Shown: positions 42,604 to 50,928 of the stretch, piece after piece
Numbering within the stretch: position 1 is the first letter of the stretch
Layout of the letters: each line of letters begins with the position of its first letter
Assembly (NCBI GenBank): GCA_900544765.1
Contig: UQWI01000001.1
Span: 186,001 to 250,000 of the forward strand
Source of the DNA: an uncultured Eubacteriales bacterium
GTDB lineage: Bacteria; Bacillota; Clostridia; Oscillospirales; Oscillospiraceae
Reading direction: 5' to 3'
DNA: 64,000 nt
The notes under the pieces: model-generated
The model's database searches: none
What the model was told of the DNA's origin: nothing
What the model saw: only the letters and a program-made list of their open reading frames with translations
Made by a program: the position numbers and the translations under genes

Positions 42604-43769
42604 TACTTGTCCTTTCCGTACCATCTCAGCGCCTCTATGGAGTCGCTGTGAGGCACTATCCCATTTGCCGCCAGCTCATCCAGGCTCATACGGAGCCCGA
42701 GGGCCATAGCGGCGTCAATGTCCTCATAAGCCAGCGCGCGCAGGGGCTCTACGCCCTCGAAATCGCGCGTTGGCTCAATGTAGTCCGCCAGATAAATTAT
42801 CTTCTCCAGCAGCGTCATATCCGGCCTGCCAGTGGTGTGCCAGCGTATTGCGCCGTACACCCTATCTGTCACGCCGAAGAGGTCCCTGGACAGCGCCGCG
42901 CCCGTGATGGCGTGCGTGAGCTTTACGTTCTCACGCTCAAGCGCGTCAAACACTATACCATATTTTTCTGCCAACTTCAACTGCTCCGGCAGGGTAAACT
43001 TTTTGGTGATATCGTGCAGTATGCCCGCCTCGGCCGCGTCGCCAGGGTCCTCGCCCCAGCGCTCGGCCAGCTTTACCGCCTCGTGCTCGCAGCCGGCGAC
43101 GTGCGGCACACGCTTGGGCTTGAGCCAATTCTCATACACCTGCTGCCTGAGCCAGTCAAACTGCGGCTTTGCGCCGTAGTCCCTCGTCTTGATTATACGC
43201 GCGTACACCTCGCCGTCGAGCTCGTCCGCGCCCTGACGGGTGGAGAGCAGCTCTCGCATCTGAGAGCTTGACATGGGCATTGGCGAGACGTCCAGCACAT
43301 ATATCACGGCTCCGTACTCGCGGCGCATACGCTCCGCCTCACGCTCTATGCTCCCGATATCCCCCACGTCGCGCGGCAGCACGGCCAGGCTGGCCCCGGC
43401 GAGTATATCCCGCCACTCGTGCCAGGTCTCAAAGCTCAAGAGCATGTCGGTGCCCATTATCATGACAAGCTCGGCGTCAGGGTACAAGGCCCGCAGCTCC
43501 CGCACGGTGTCCGAGGTGTAGCTGCGTCCGGAGCGCTTGAGCTCCATGTCCGAGACCTCGGCCTCCGGCTCACCGCGGAAGGCTATGCGTGTGAGAAGCA
43601 TGCGCTCTTCGGCGTCCGGGCTGCCCCCCGGCAGCGGCTTGTGCGGCGGGACGGCCGCCGGTATCACCAGCAGCTTGTCAGGCCTGAGTCTTTCGCAGGC
43701 AAGGCGGCAGGCCCTGACGTGGGCCGGGTGCGGCGGGTTGAAGCTGCCGCCGTAAAACGCGACCCTCAT
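42603..43769 (-). CDS. nadD: NadD-YqeK fusion: nicotinate-nucleotide adenylyltransferase plus HD phosphohydrolase
   Basis: 388 residues, two enzymes in one chain. Residues 1 to about 195 are NadD (GGSFNPPHPAHVRAC nucleotide motif, VIPAAVPPHKPL, MIMGTDML, SSSQMREL) making deamido-NAD. About 200-388 are an HD-domain YqeK (HVAGCEHEA, ILHDITKKF, GVTDRVYGAIRWHTTG, IIYLADYIEP); YqeK hydrolyses Ap4A in Bacillus. The two are separate adjacent genes in Bacillus. It overlaps yhbY by 4 bases. Confidence 0.95.
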   Translation of the reverse strand: MRVAFYGGSFNPPHPAHVRACRLACERLRPDKLLVIPAAVPPHKPLPGGSPDAEERMLLTRIAFRGEPEAEVSDMELKRSGRSYTSDTVRELRALYPDAELVMIMGTDMLLSFETWHEWRDILAGASLAVLPRDVGDIGSIEREAERMRREYGAVIYVLDVSPMPMSSSQMRELLSTRQGADELDGEVYARIIKTRDYGAKPQFDWLRQQVYENWLKPKRVPHVAGCEHEAVKLAERWGEDPGDAAEAGILHDITKKFTLPEQLKLAEKYGIVFDALERENVKLTHAITGAALSRDLFGVTDRVYGAIRWHTTGRPDMTLLEKIIYLADYIEPTRDFEGVEPLRALAYEDIDAAMALGLRMSLDELAANGIVPHSDSIEALRWYGKDK

Positions 43770-44074
43770 TTTTTCTTCGCCGCCTTGGGCAGCTCTATGC
43801 CGGGCTTGAGCTCATTGCGCTTATAGAGCACGAACTTGCTGCCAATCACCTGCACCTGCTCGGCGCGGCAGCGCTCGGACAGTATTTCGCAGGCCTCCCT
43901 AGCGCTCAGAAGCGAGTTTTCCAGCACGCGTCCCTTAACGAGCTCGCGGGCACGGAGCATGTCGCTCATTGTCTCGGTGGTCTTTTCGGTTATACCGTCC
44001 TTGCCAATCTGCAATATGGTGTCCTCTTTCGCGGCAAGTCCGCGGAGATAGGCCCTCTGTTTACTTGTCAGCAT
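43766..44074 (-). CDS. yhbY: CRM-domain ribosome assembly RNA-binding protein YhbY
   Basis: A 102-residue YhbY/YqeI protein with the CRM fold (LTSKQRAYLRGLAAK, LQIGKDGITEKTTE, ARELVKGRVLENS, VIGSKFVLYKRN). It binds pre-50S particles and helps ribosome assembly. The start lies behind AAAGGAG. It overlaps rdgB upstream by 14 bases and nadD downstream by 4, as in the conserved Gram-positive yqe cluster. Confidence 0.95.
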   Translation of the reverse strand: MLTSKQRAYLRGLAAKEDTILQIGKDGITEKTTETMSDMLRARELVKGRVLENSLLSAREACEILSERCRAEQVQVIGSKFVLYKRNELKPGIELPKAAKKK

Positions 44075-44660
44075 TGCAATACTCCTTTAAGAGCCGGGCA
44101 AATTCGCGCAGCGCGCGTCCCCGGTGGGATATGGCGTTCTTCTCCTCGGCGCTCATCTCAGCCATCGTGAGCGTCCCTCCGTCGGGTATGAACATGGCGT
44201 CGTAGCCGAAGCCGTTCTCTCCGGCCTCATACGTCGCTATTTTTCCCTCGCAGGTACCCCGCGCACGGATTACGTCGCCATTTGGGAACACGCAGCATAT
44301 CGCTGAGACGAATCGCGCCGTGCGATGTTCCACACCTTCGAGATTTTTCATCAGGAAAGCCCGGCGGTCGGCGTCCGTGTCCTCATGGCGGCCGGTATAC
44401 CTCGCGGAGTGTATTCCAGGCGCGCCGCCGAGCGCGTCCACCTCCAGGCCGGAATCGTCGCTCACGGCGGCCTCTCCCGTGGCCTTCATGGCCGCCTCCG
44501 CCTTGATGAAGGCGTTCTCCTCAAAGGTGGAGCCGGTCTCGTCGGCCTCGAAATTGCACCCGGCCTCGCTCTGCGTGACCACGTCTATGCCGAGCGGTGA
44601 GAGTATCTCCCTAAACTCCTGCGCCTTGTGCGCGTTGTTGGAAGCAAGTATAAGTTTCAT
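44061..44660 (-). CDS. rdgB: XTP/dITP diphosphatase (RdgB/HAM1)
   Basis: A 199-residue Ham1-family pyrophosphatase that cleans the nucleotide pool of deaminated purines. Motifs: ILASNNAHKAQEF at the N-terminus, DDSGLEVDALGGAPGIHSARY in the middle, and FGYDAMFIP with SHRGRAL near the end. It overlaps ftsY by 4 bases and yhbY by 14, so it is translationally coupled in the operon. Confidence 0.95.
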   Translation of the reverse strand: MKLILASNNAHKAQEFREILSPLGIDVVTQSEAGCNFEADETGSTFEENAFIKAEAAMKATGEAAVSDDSGLEVDALGGAPGIHSARYTGRHEDTDADRRAFLMKNLEGVEHRTARFVSAICCVFPNGDVIRARGTCEGKIATYEAGENGFGYDAMFIPDGGTLTMAEMSAEEKNAISHRGRALREFARLLKEYCNADK

Positions 44661-45553
44661 GACAGCAGCGCCTCCGAAAAGCTCCTGGGCTCGAACTCCA
44701 TGAGGTCGTCCACTCCCTCGCCTACGCCCACATACTTGACAGGGACGCCCATGTCGTTGGCAATGGCGAACACTATGCCGCCCTTGGCCGTGCCGTCCAG
44801 CTTGGTCAGCACGATACCGGTTATAGAGGCGGTCTCGCTGAATTGCTTGGCCTGGATGAGCCCGTTCTGGCCGGTGGTGGCGTCTATGACCATGAGGGTC
44901 TCGAGGTCGGCCTCGGGCAGCTCACGCTCAATGATGCGGTGAATCTTGGCCAGCTCGTTCATGAGGTTGGCCTTGTTGTGCAGCCTTCCGGCGGTGTCTA
45001 CAATGACGATGTCCGCGTCTCGCGCCTTGGCGGCGCTGACGGCATCAAACACAACGGCGCCGGGGTCGGAGCCCTCGCCGTGCTTGACTATCTCGCAGTG
45101 GGCGCGCTCGGCCCAGACGGTTAGCTGCTCGGCCGCCGCCGCGCGGAAAGTGTCCGCCGCAGCGAGAAGCACCTTTTTGCCCTCGGCTGTAAACTTCGCC
45201 GCGAGCTTGCCTATCGTCGTGGTCTTGCCCACGCCGTTCACGCCGACCATGAGAATCACAGAGGGCCTGGTCTCGAGCTTGAGCTCGAAGCTGCCCACGC
45301 TCAGGCGCTCGGTGAGTATGTCCACGAGTGCGCCCTTGACCTCCTCCGGGCCGCGCAGGCCGTTATCCCGCACGACGTTGCGCAGATCCCCGACGGCCCT
45401 CATGGCCGTCTCGGCTCCGGCGTCCGCCATTATCAGCGAGTCCTCGAGCTCTTCAAAGAACTCTTCGTTCTCGCCCGTGAAGTCGGCGAACAGTCCGCCC
45501 ATCTGGCGGCGCGTCTTTTCAAGCCCCTGCTTTATCTTGTCGAAGAATCCCAT
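44657..45553 (-). CDS. ftsY: Signal recognition particle receptor FtsY
   Basis: A 298-residue NG-domain GTPase with almost no acidic A domain. Motifs: GVNGVGKTTTIGKLA (G1), DTFRAAAAEQL, DTAGRLHNKANLM, TKLDGTAKGGIVF and the C-terminal VGEGVDDLMEF. It is the membrane receptor for Ffh-bound ribosomes in cotranslational insertion. It overlaps the 3' end of smc by 35 bases in another frame, an unusually long overlap in the conserved smc-ftsY pair. Confidence 0.96.
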   Translation of the reverse strand: MGFFDKIKQGLEKTRRQMGGLFADFTGENEEFFEELEDSLIMADAGAETAMRAVGDLRNVVRDNGLRGPEEVKGALVDILTERLSVGSFELKLETRPSVILMVGVNGVGKTTTIGKLAAKFTAEGKKVLLAAADTFRAAAAEQLTVWAERAHCEIVKHGEGSDPGAVVFDAVSAAKARDADIVIVDTAGRLHNKANLMNELAKIHRIIERELPEADLETLMVIDATTGQNGLIQAKQFSETASITGIVLTKLDGTAKGGIVFAIANDMGVPVKYVGVGEGVDDLMEFEPRSFSEALLS

Positions 45554-48500
45554 TGTCGTCCTCCTCTATCTGCTTTGCGGCCTCGTCCAAATCCAGCTCT
45601 ATGACCTTTGAGACGCCCTTTTCCTGCATCGTCACGCCGTAGAGCTTGTCGGCCTCCTCCATGGTGCCGCGCCTGTGGGTTATGACTATAAACTGTGTCT
45701 TGTCGCTCAAATCGCGCATGTGCGTGGCGAAGCGGTTGACGTTCGCCTCGTCCAGCGCGGCCTCTATCTCGTCCATCACGCAGAACGGCGTGGGACGTAT
45801 CTTGATGATTGCGAAGTAAAGAGCTATGGCCACGAAGGCCATCTCGCCGCCGGACAGCAGCGTCAATGTGGTGACCGCCTTGCCGGGCGGCTGTACCCTG
45901 ATGTCTATGTCGCCGGTGAGCACGTCGTCGGCCGGGGTTATCGTAAGCTCCGCGCTGCCGCCGCCGAACAGTTCCGTGAAAGTCTCCTTAAAGCTCTCGT
46001 TGATGGCGGTGAACTCGCGTGTGAATATACTTCTCATTTCCCCGGTTATGTCGGCAATTATACCCAAAAGCTCATTTTTAGCCTTTTCAACGTCGTCGCG
46101 CTGTCCCGCAAGGAACTCGTAGCGTTCGCTCACTCGCGCGTACTCGTCGATTGCGCCGATATTCGGGTTGCCGAGCGAGGTCATTTCACGGCGCAGCTCC
46201 GAGATATGGCGCGCGGCCTTGGGGCGGCTCTCAACCGGCCGGCGTATGGCCTCGGCAGCGCTGTGGCTGAGCTCGTAGCCGTCCCAGAGCTTGTCCGTGA
46301 GCTGCTTCTCCTCCATTTCGGCGGAGAGCTTTTTCTGCTCGGCCCTGGCCAGGGCGCGCTCCAGCTCGAGTATTGCGGCGTTCTTCTCCTGCGCGGCCTT
46401 GTCGGTGCGCGTGCGCTCGCCCTCGACCTCGAGCCTGCTGGACGTGGCCTCGCTTATCGACTTCTGTATGCCCTCGGCCTCCGCTCTGAGTTCCCCGGCC
46501 CGGCGTGACACCTCTTCAAGCTCGCGCCTGAAGCTTTCGGCTGCCGCGACCACGTCGCTGATTGCCTTTTCCCTGGCGGCACTGTCGCCGGTCAGCCCTG
46601 CCATAAGGGCCTCGAACTGCTCCGCAGCGCTCTGGGTAGCGCGTCTTTCGGCGTCCAGCGACGAGAGCTGGGTATTGATATTTTGCAGCTCCTGCGTGGC
46701 CACGTCGAGCTCATATCGCGCAGCCGTGAGCGTGCGCTTGAGCTCCTCGCTCCTTGAGGAGAGCTCGTCCCGCCGCTTCGCCGTCTGCCCGCGCGAGGCC
46801 TGCAGCCGCTCCAGCTCGCTGCGGCGCGAGAGTATTCCGGCGTTCTTACCGGCGCTGCCGCCTGTCATAGAGCCTCCGGCGTTCATGACCTGGCCGTCGA
46901 GCGTGACGATTCGCACCCGTCCGCCGTTGCGCCGGGATATGGCTATGGCGTCCGTAAGCGTCTCTGCTATGAGGGTCCGGCCCAGGAGGTTCTCGAACAC
47001 GTTCCTGTAGCGCGAATCGAACTCGACCAAGTCCACAGCCAGGCCGAGGCAGCCCTCGTCCTCGCCGGGTATGCGCTCCAGCCTGCCGCCGCGTATGGCG
47101 TCCAGGGGCAGGAAGGTCGCCCTGCCCGCGCTGCGTCTCTGCAAAAACTCGATGGCTCGTTTGCCGTCGTTCTGCGTGTCTACAACGACGTTCTGTATGG
47201 CGGCGCCCAGCGCGGTTTCGATGGCGAGGGCGGTGTCCTCTCCCGTGCGCAGCAGCTCGCTGACCGTGCCGTGCACACCGCGCAGCGAGCCGCGCCTGGC
47301 CTCGCGCATGACGGCCTTGACCGCGCCGCCGAAGCCCTCGTACTCGCGTTCCATTTCCTCGAGCATGCTGATGCGCGAATCCGCGCTCCTGAGCTCGACT
47401 ATCTGCTTTGTCAGCTCCTCGGTGAGCTCGTTCAGCTCGCGCTCGCGGTTGGCGATGCGCATTTTGCGCCCCTCGGCGACATTCCTTGCGCTCTCCGCGT
47501 CCTCGGCGAGCTTTTTGCGCTGGGCGTCTATCTCGTCTATGCGTGCCCTGTGGGCGGCTATCTGCCCCTTTATCTCGTCGACGCGGGTTTCCAGCTCGCT
47601 CATTTCATTGCGCATGCGCTCGGCATTCTGCTCCGAAGCCTCCACCCTGCTCTTGAGGGCGGCGGCCCTGGCATCCTGCTCTGCTATGCGTGCCTGCATG
47701 CGGCTGAGCTCTTCACGGCGAGCCTCGGCCTCCACGTCCTTGGCGCGCATGCGCTCCGTGAGGACTTCGCTGCGGGAATACAACCCCTGCAGCTCCCGCT
47801 TTGCCGCCTCAAGGGCGGTCTTTGTCTCGTTGTACTCGCTCTCGAGCGTGCCGGACTGCTCACGCAGGGCGTCCAAATCGCTCATCCAAAGGCTGACCTC
47901 GGCCACGCGCAGCTCGTCACGCAGCGTGAGGTAGCGCTTCGCCACCTCGGCCTGCTCCTTGAGCGGTTTGACCTGCAGCTCGAGCTCCTCTATTTTGTCA
48001 TTTATGCGCAGCAGGTTCTCGTCCGTCCGCTCCAGGCGCCGCTCGGCCTCCTCCTTGCGATAGCGGTAACGGGATATGCCCGCGGCCTCCTCCAGCACCT
48101 CGCGGCGCTCCGCGCTCTTTCCGGAGACAATCTCGGCTATGCGACCCTGGCCGATGATGGAATAGCCGTCTCGGCCCATGCCGGTGTCCATCAGCAGCTC
48201 GTTCACGTCGCGGAGCCTCACCTGCTGGCGGTTGATATAGTACTCGCTCTCGCCGGAGCGGTAGTACTTTCGAGTGATAGTGACCTCGTCGGCCTCCACG
48301 TCGAAGATGCCCGTGGAGTTGTCAAGTATAAGCGAGACCTGCGCCACTCCCATACTGGGACGCTTGGCCGTGCCGCCGAAGATGACGTCCTGCATCTTGC
48401 CGCCGCGCAGAGTGCGGCTGCTCTGCTCGCCCATGACCCAGAGTATGGCGTCCGATATATTCGATTTGCCGGAACCGTTCGGCCCCACAATGGCGGTTAT

Positions 48501-48575
48501 CTCCCGCTCAAATGTCAGCCGCGTCTTTTCCGGGAAGCTTTTAAAGCCCTGGATTTCGAGCGCCTTGAGATGCGT
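45519..48575 (-). CDS. smc: Chromosome condensation ATPase SMC
   Basis: About 1018 residues if read from the ACG at 48573-48575, where the normal SMC start would be (HLKALEIQGFKSF follows, with GGAAGAGGG upstream); no ATG, GTG or TTG lies in the right place, and the first GTG (48486-48488) would delete the first 29 residues. Walker A is GPNGSGKSN, the hinge lies at about 390-570 (VHGTVSELL ... RATFLPLDA ... GGSMTGGS), the signature is LSGGEMAFVAIA (R/K of LSGGER/K replaced by M) and Walker B is FCVMDEIEAALD. The protein is about 170 residues shorter than Bacillus SMC, with both coiled-coil arms shortened. Confidence 0.93.
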   Translation of the reverse strand, partial: THLKALEIQGFKSFPEKTRLTFEREITAIVGPNGSGKSNISDAILWVMGEQSSRTLRGGKMQDVIFGGTAKRPSMGVAQVSLILDNSTGIFDVEADEVTITRKYYRSGESEYYINRQQVRLRDVNELLMDTGMGRDGYSIIGQGRIAEIVSGKSAERREVLEEAAGISRYRYRKEEAERRLERTDENLLRINDKIEELELQVKPLKEQAEVAKRYLTLRDELRVAEVSLWMSDLDALREQSGTLESEYNETKTALEAAKRELQGLYSRSEVLTERMRAKDVEAEARREELSRMQARIAEQDARAAALKSRVEASEQNAERMRNEMSELETRVDEIKGQIAAHRARIDEIDAQRKKLAEDAESARNVAEGRKMRIANRERELNELTEELTKQIVELRSADSRISMLEEMEREYEGFGGAVKAVMREARRGSLRGVHGTVSELLRTGEDTALAIETALGAAIQNVVVDTQNDGKRAIEFLQRRSAGRATFLPLDAIRGGRLERIPGEDEGCLGLAVDLVEFDSRYRNVFENLLGRTLIAETLTDAIAISRRNGGRVRIVTLDGQVMNAGGSMTGGSAGKNAGILSRRSELERLQASRGQTAKRRDELSSRSEELKRTLTAARYELDVATQELQNINTQLSSLDAERRATQSAAEQFEALMAGLTGDSAAREKAISDVVAAAESFRRELEEVSRRAGELRAEAEGIQKSISEATSSRLEVEGERTRTDKAAQEKNAAILELERALARAEQKKLSAEMEEKQLTDKLWDGYELSHSAAEAIRRPVESRPKAARHISELRREMTSLGNPNIGAIDEYARVSERYEFLAGQRDDVEKAKNELLGIIADITGEMRSIFTREFTAINESFKETFTELFGGGSAELTITPADDVLTGDIDIRVQPPGKAVTTLTLLSGGEMAFVAIALYFAIIKIRPTPFCVMDEIEAALDEANVNRFATHMRDLSDKTQFIVITHRRGTMEEADKLYGVTMQEKGVSKVIELDLDEAAKQIEEDDNGILRQDKAGA

Positions 48576-48676
48576 AAATATCCCTCTTCCTTCAATCAGG
48601 CCCGCCCGGAACGCTTCGCGCCCGGCCCGGCGTCAATTATGTCTGTTTACAGTCCGCCCTGTATATAAGGCGTATT

Positions 48677-48705
48677 ATTTTATCACAACGGGCCATGTTT
48701 TTCAA
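48677..48705 (-). promoter_or_regulatory. Promoter of the smc-to-leuS operon
   Basis: On the minus strand TTGAAA (48700-48705), 17-base spacer, TAAAAT (48677-48682). The -35 lies in a perfect 14-bp palindrome, TTTCAAGCTTGAAA (48700-48713). Confidence 0.65.
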
Positions 48706-48799
48706 GCTTGAAACCCGCTTAATTCGCCCATTTCACGCTTAAACCTGCGCCTTTTCCGGCAGCTGGTTTTTGGTTAAAAAGTTAAATGCCCGCGCCGGA

Positions 48800-48881
48800 T
48801 TGACAAAGTCCCGACGCAGCTATAGAATTGTATTGAATAAATACTAAAACCGGCGGCAGACAGGTCTGCCGGGAACTTTTT
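48800..48881 (+). promoter_or_regulatory. Promoter and leader hairpin of the AEC transporter gene
   Basis: TTGACA (48800-48805), 17-base spacer, TAGAAT (48823-48828). The leader carries CGGCAGAC (48854-48861), AG, GTCTGCCG (48864-48871), then GGAAC and five T (48877-48881), a terminator-like hairpin whose T-run touches the GGAG ribosome site. It may attenuate transcription or hide the ribosome site. Confidence 0.6.
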
Positions 48882-48892
48882 GGAGCTGTATA

Positions 48893-49831
48893 ATGGAAAA
48901 TATCCTGCTTTGTGTAAACGCCGTGCTCCCGCTCTTCATAATCATCGGCCTGGGGTTTGCCGCGCGCCAGCTGAAAATGCTCGGCGTTGCCGATGTGCTG
49001 AAGATGAATAAAATAGCCTTCTACATATTCATGCCGTTTATGATGTTCAGCAACATTTATCAGGCGGACTTGTCGACCGCCGTCAACCCGGGGCTCATAG
49101 CCTTTGCAGTTGTGTCCGTACTCGCGGTTTTCATGCTGAGCATAGGGTTCACGCTGCTCTACACGAAGGACAAGGGCAAGCAGGGGGTCATAATCCAGGG
49201 CATTTTCCGCTCAAATTACGTCATCATAGGCCTTCCCATAGCCGGGGCGCTGGTACCCGGCTCGGATCTCTCGCCGGTTGCGATACTTGTCGCCATAGTC
49301 GTAACTGAGTTCAACGTGCTGGCCGTCATAAGCCTTTCGCTCTTCAACGGCAAAGCGCCAAGCGTTAAATCCGCGCTGCTGAACATAGTCACGAACCCGC
49401 TTATCCTCTCCTCGCTGGCCGGAATTGCCTTTCTGCTGCTGGACATACGTCTGCCCCAGTTTCTGTCCTCCGCCGTGGAGGACCTGTCGGGTGTGGCGAG
49501 CCCTCTTATGCTCTTCCTGCTCGGCGCGTTCATCGACTTCAAGGCCATAGGCAAGTACAGGCGCGACCTCATCTGCGTCTGCACGGGCCGTCTGCTGGTT
49601 GTGCCCGCGATATTCCTCACGATCGGCTACATACTCGGCTTCCAAGGCCTTGAATTTGCCATACTGATAGGCATATTCGCCTCCTCCGCCGCTGTAGCCT
49701 CCTTTACGATGGCCCAGCAGATGGGCGGAAATGCAGAGCTGGCAGGCGATATAGTTATCCTAACCAGCGCTCTTTGCCCGTTTACAATTTTTCTCTGGAG
49801 CCTGCTCTCCACGACGCTCGGCGCGATATAA
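48893..49831 (+). CDS. AEC-family (auxin efflux carrier-like) transporter
   Basis: A 312-residue, 10-TM transporter. Motifs of the family: VLPLFIIIGLGFAARQ, KMNKIAFYIFMPFMMFSNIY, GIFRSNYVIIGLPIAGAL, ASPLMLFLLGAFIDF and FASSAAVASFTMAQQMGGNAELAGDIVILTS. Bacterial members (MleP/MdcF type) carry malate, malonate or other organic acids. It is monocistronic and divergent from smc, inserted between smc and the rnc operon. Substrate unknown. Confidence 0.87.
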   Translation: MENILLCVNAVLPLFIIIGLGFAARQLKMLGVADVLKMNKIAFYIFMPFMMFSNIYQADLSTAVNPGLIAFAVVSVLAVFMLSIGFTLLYTKDKGKQGVIIQGIFRSNYVIIGLPIAGALVPGSDLSPVAILVAIVVTEFNVLAVISLSLFNGKAPSVKSALLNIVTNPLILSSLAGIAFLLLDIRLPQFLSSAVEDLSGVASPLMLFLLGAFIDFKAIGKYRRDLICVCTGRLLVVPAIFLTIGYILGFQGLEFAILIGIFASSAAVASFTMAQQMGGNAELAGDIVILTSALCPFTIFLWSLLSTTLGAI

Positions 49832-49841
49832 AAAGCAGGCA

Positions 49842-49872
49842 AAGGCCCGGGAGCTTCCCGGGCCTTTTTTAT
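49842..49872 (+). terminator. Terminator of the AEC transporter gene (bidirectional)
   Basis: AAGGCCCGGGA (49842-49852), GCT, TCCCGGGCCTT (49856-49866), then TTTTATTT. It is convergent with the minus-strand membrane gene. Confidence 0.9.
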
Positions 49873-49884
49873 TTACTTAACTCG

Positions 49885-50385
49885 CTATGAGCCCCATCTG
49901 CCCGTGCAGGCAAGGCGCTCAGCCAGGGCGCAGATACCTGCCGTGGCGGCGTTCGCCAGGAGCAGCGTCCAGATGAGCCGTCCGGATTTTCCCCCGGCAT
50001 ACTTTTTCAGCGCGGCGTCCTCGAGCAGTACCTCTATTACAAAGCTCGCGCAGAGGAAAATGGCCCCCACAAAGTACGGCGGCCAGGACGGGTCCGGAAA
50101 CTCGCCCCAGTTGCTCCAGATATAGTACGCACCTCCGACGCCGAAGGCCAGGACGTTTCCAATGAGCACAATGATAAGCGTCCTGCTCCCTCGCGCGGCA
50201 TGCGCTATGCAGACCAGCGCGGCGTACTCCAGAGCGACGGACAAGACAAAGGTGAATGGTATGACGTGGTACGGTCTCGCCGCCGTATACCAGACATAGG
50301 TCGAGTGCGCCAGAGCTCCCACCTGGAGCACTGCGGTGATGCACAGCGCAGCAAACAGTGTGACCGCCGCCTTTTTCCCTCTCAC
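49885..50385 (-). CDS. Membrane protein of unknown function
   Basis: 166 residues, five hydrophobic segments (about 6-25, 38-60, 68-88, 98-118, 140-160). The start is GTG (50383-50385) behind AGGAGGAAAAAC; a longer reading has no ribosome site and would overlap the upstream gene. Aromatic motifs (HSTYVWYTAARPYHVIP, YYIWSNWGEFPDPSWPPYF) are conspicuous. No family recognised. It follows the small peptide gene at 50397-50618 by 11 bases, so the two are an operon. Confidence 0.7.
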   Translation of the reverse strand: MRGKKAAVTLFAALCITAVLQVGALAHSTYVWYTAARPYHVIPFTFVLSVALEYAALVCIAHAARGSRTLIIVLIGNVLAFGVGGAYYIWSNWGEFPDPSWPPYFVGAIFLCASFVIEVLLEDAALKKYAGGKSGRLIWTLLLANAATAGICALAERLACTGRWGS

Positions 50386-50396
50386 GTTTTTCCTCC

Positions 50397-50618
50397 TCAG
50401 TAGCTCCGGGTAAAGGAGTCCTCCTGCTCTTCGCCTACGCACATGACTATGGTTGTGCCGTCGTTCTCCTGTGCATACGCGACGGCCTGGGCGTTTCCGG
50501 TTCCAAGCATACCGGTCATGCTCAGTATGAACGCGCCGGCGCACACTGCGCTCAGCAGCAGCGAAACCGTTGCGGTGACGATGGTTATACGGATTGCTTT
50601 GCGCCTAGAGCAGGTCAT
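50397..50618 (-). CDS. Small secreted or membrane-anchored peptide
   Basis: 73 residues: basic N-terminus, one hydrophobic helix (about 10-32) and an acidic tail (ENDGTTIVMCVGEEQEDSF). A signal-peptidase site (NAQA) is possible but distant. The ATG lies behind GGAGGCGGTCAC, a good ribosome site. No family recognised. It is translated just before the five-TM protein and may be its partner (inference). Confidence 0.6.
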   Translation of the reverse strand: MTCSRRKAIRITIVTATVSLLLSAVCAGAFILSMTGMLGTGNAQAVAYAQENDGTTIVMCVGEEQEDSFTRSY

Positions 50619-50875
50619 GTGACCGCCTCCAATCGGGTGTTGTCAGGCATAACGCACCTGTTGATGTGAGTGTAGCACGCAATTGTATCGTAATTGCATC
50701 CTAGAGGTTACAATTTGGTCACAGTTTCACTAAAGTTTCGTAAAGAATTCCATTGCGCCTCAGCTGACCGGGCATTTTGGCCTTTACACAAGCGCGTTAT
50801 ACGCGCCGTCGATAGATTGGAGAGCAGCAGCGTCCAATTCAGCCGCCGGAAGCCTGAACCTGCTGTTTGCTCCCT

Positions 50876-50921
50876 TATAAAAAAACAAATGTATCCAAAT
50901 TGCATCAGCAATTTGGATACA
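50876..50921 (-). terminator. Terminator of the topA-rnc operon
   Basis: ATGTATCCAAATTGC (50888-50902), ATCA, and its perfect complement (50907-50921); on the minus strand it is followed by TTGTTTTTTT. It lies 7 bases after the radical SAM stop. The 50619-50875 stretch upstream of the small peptide gene holds no gene that I can see. Confidence 0.9.
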
Positions 50922-50928
50922 TTCCTTC

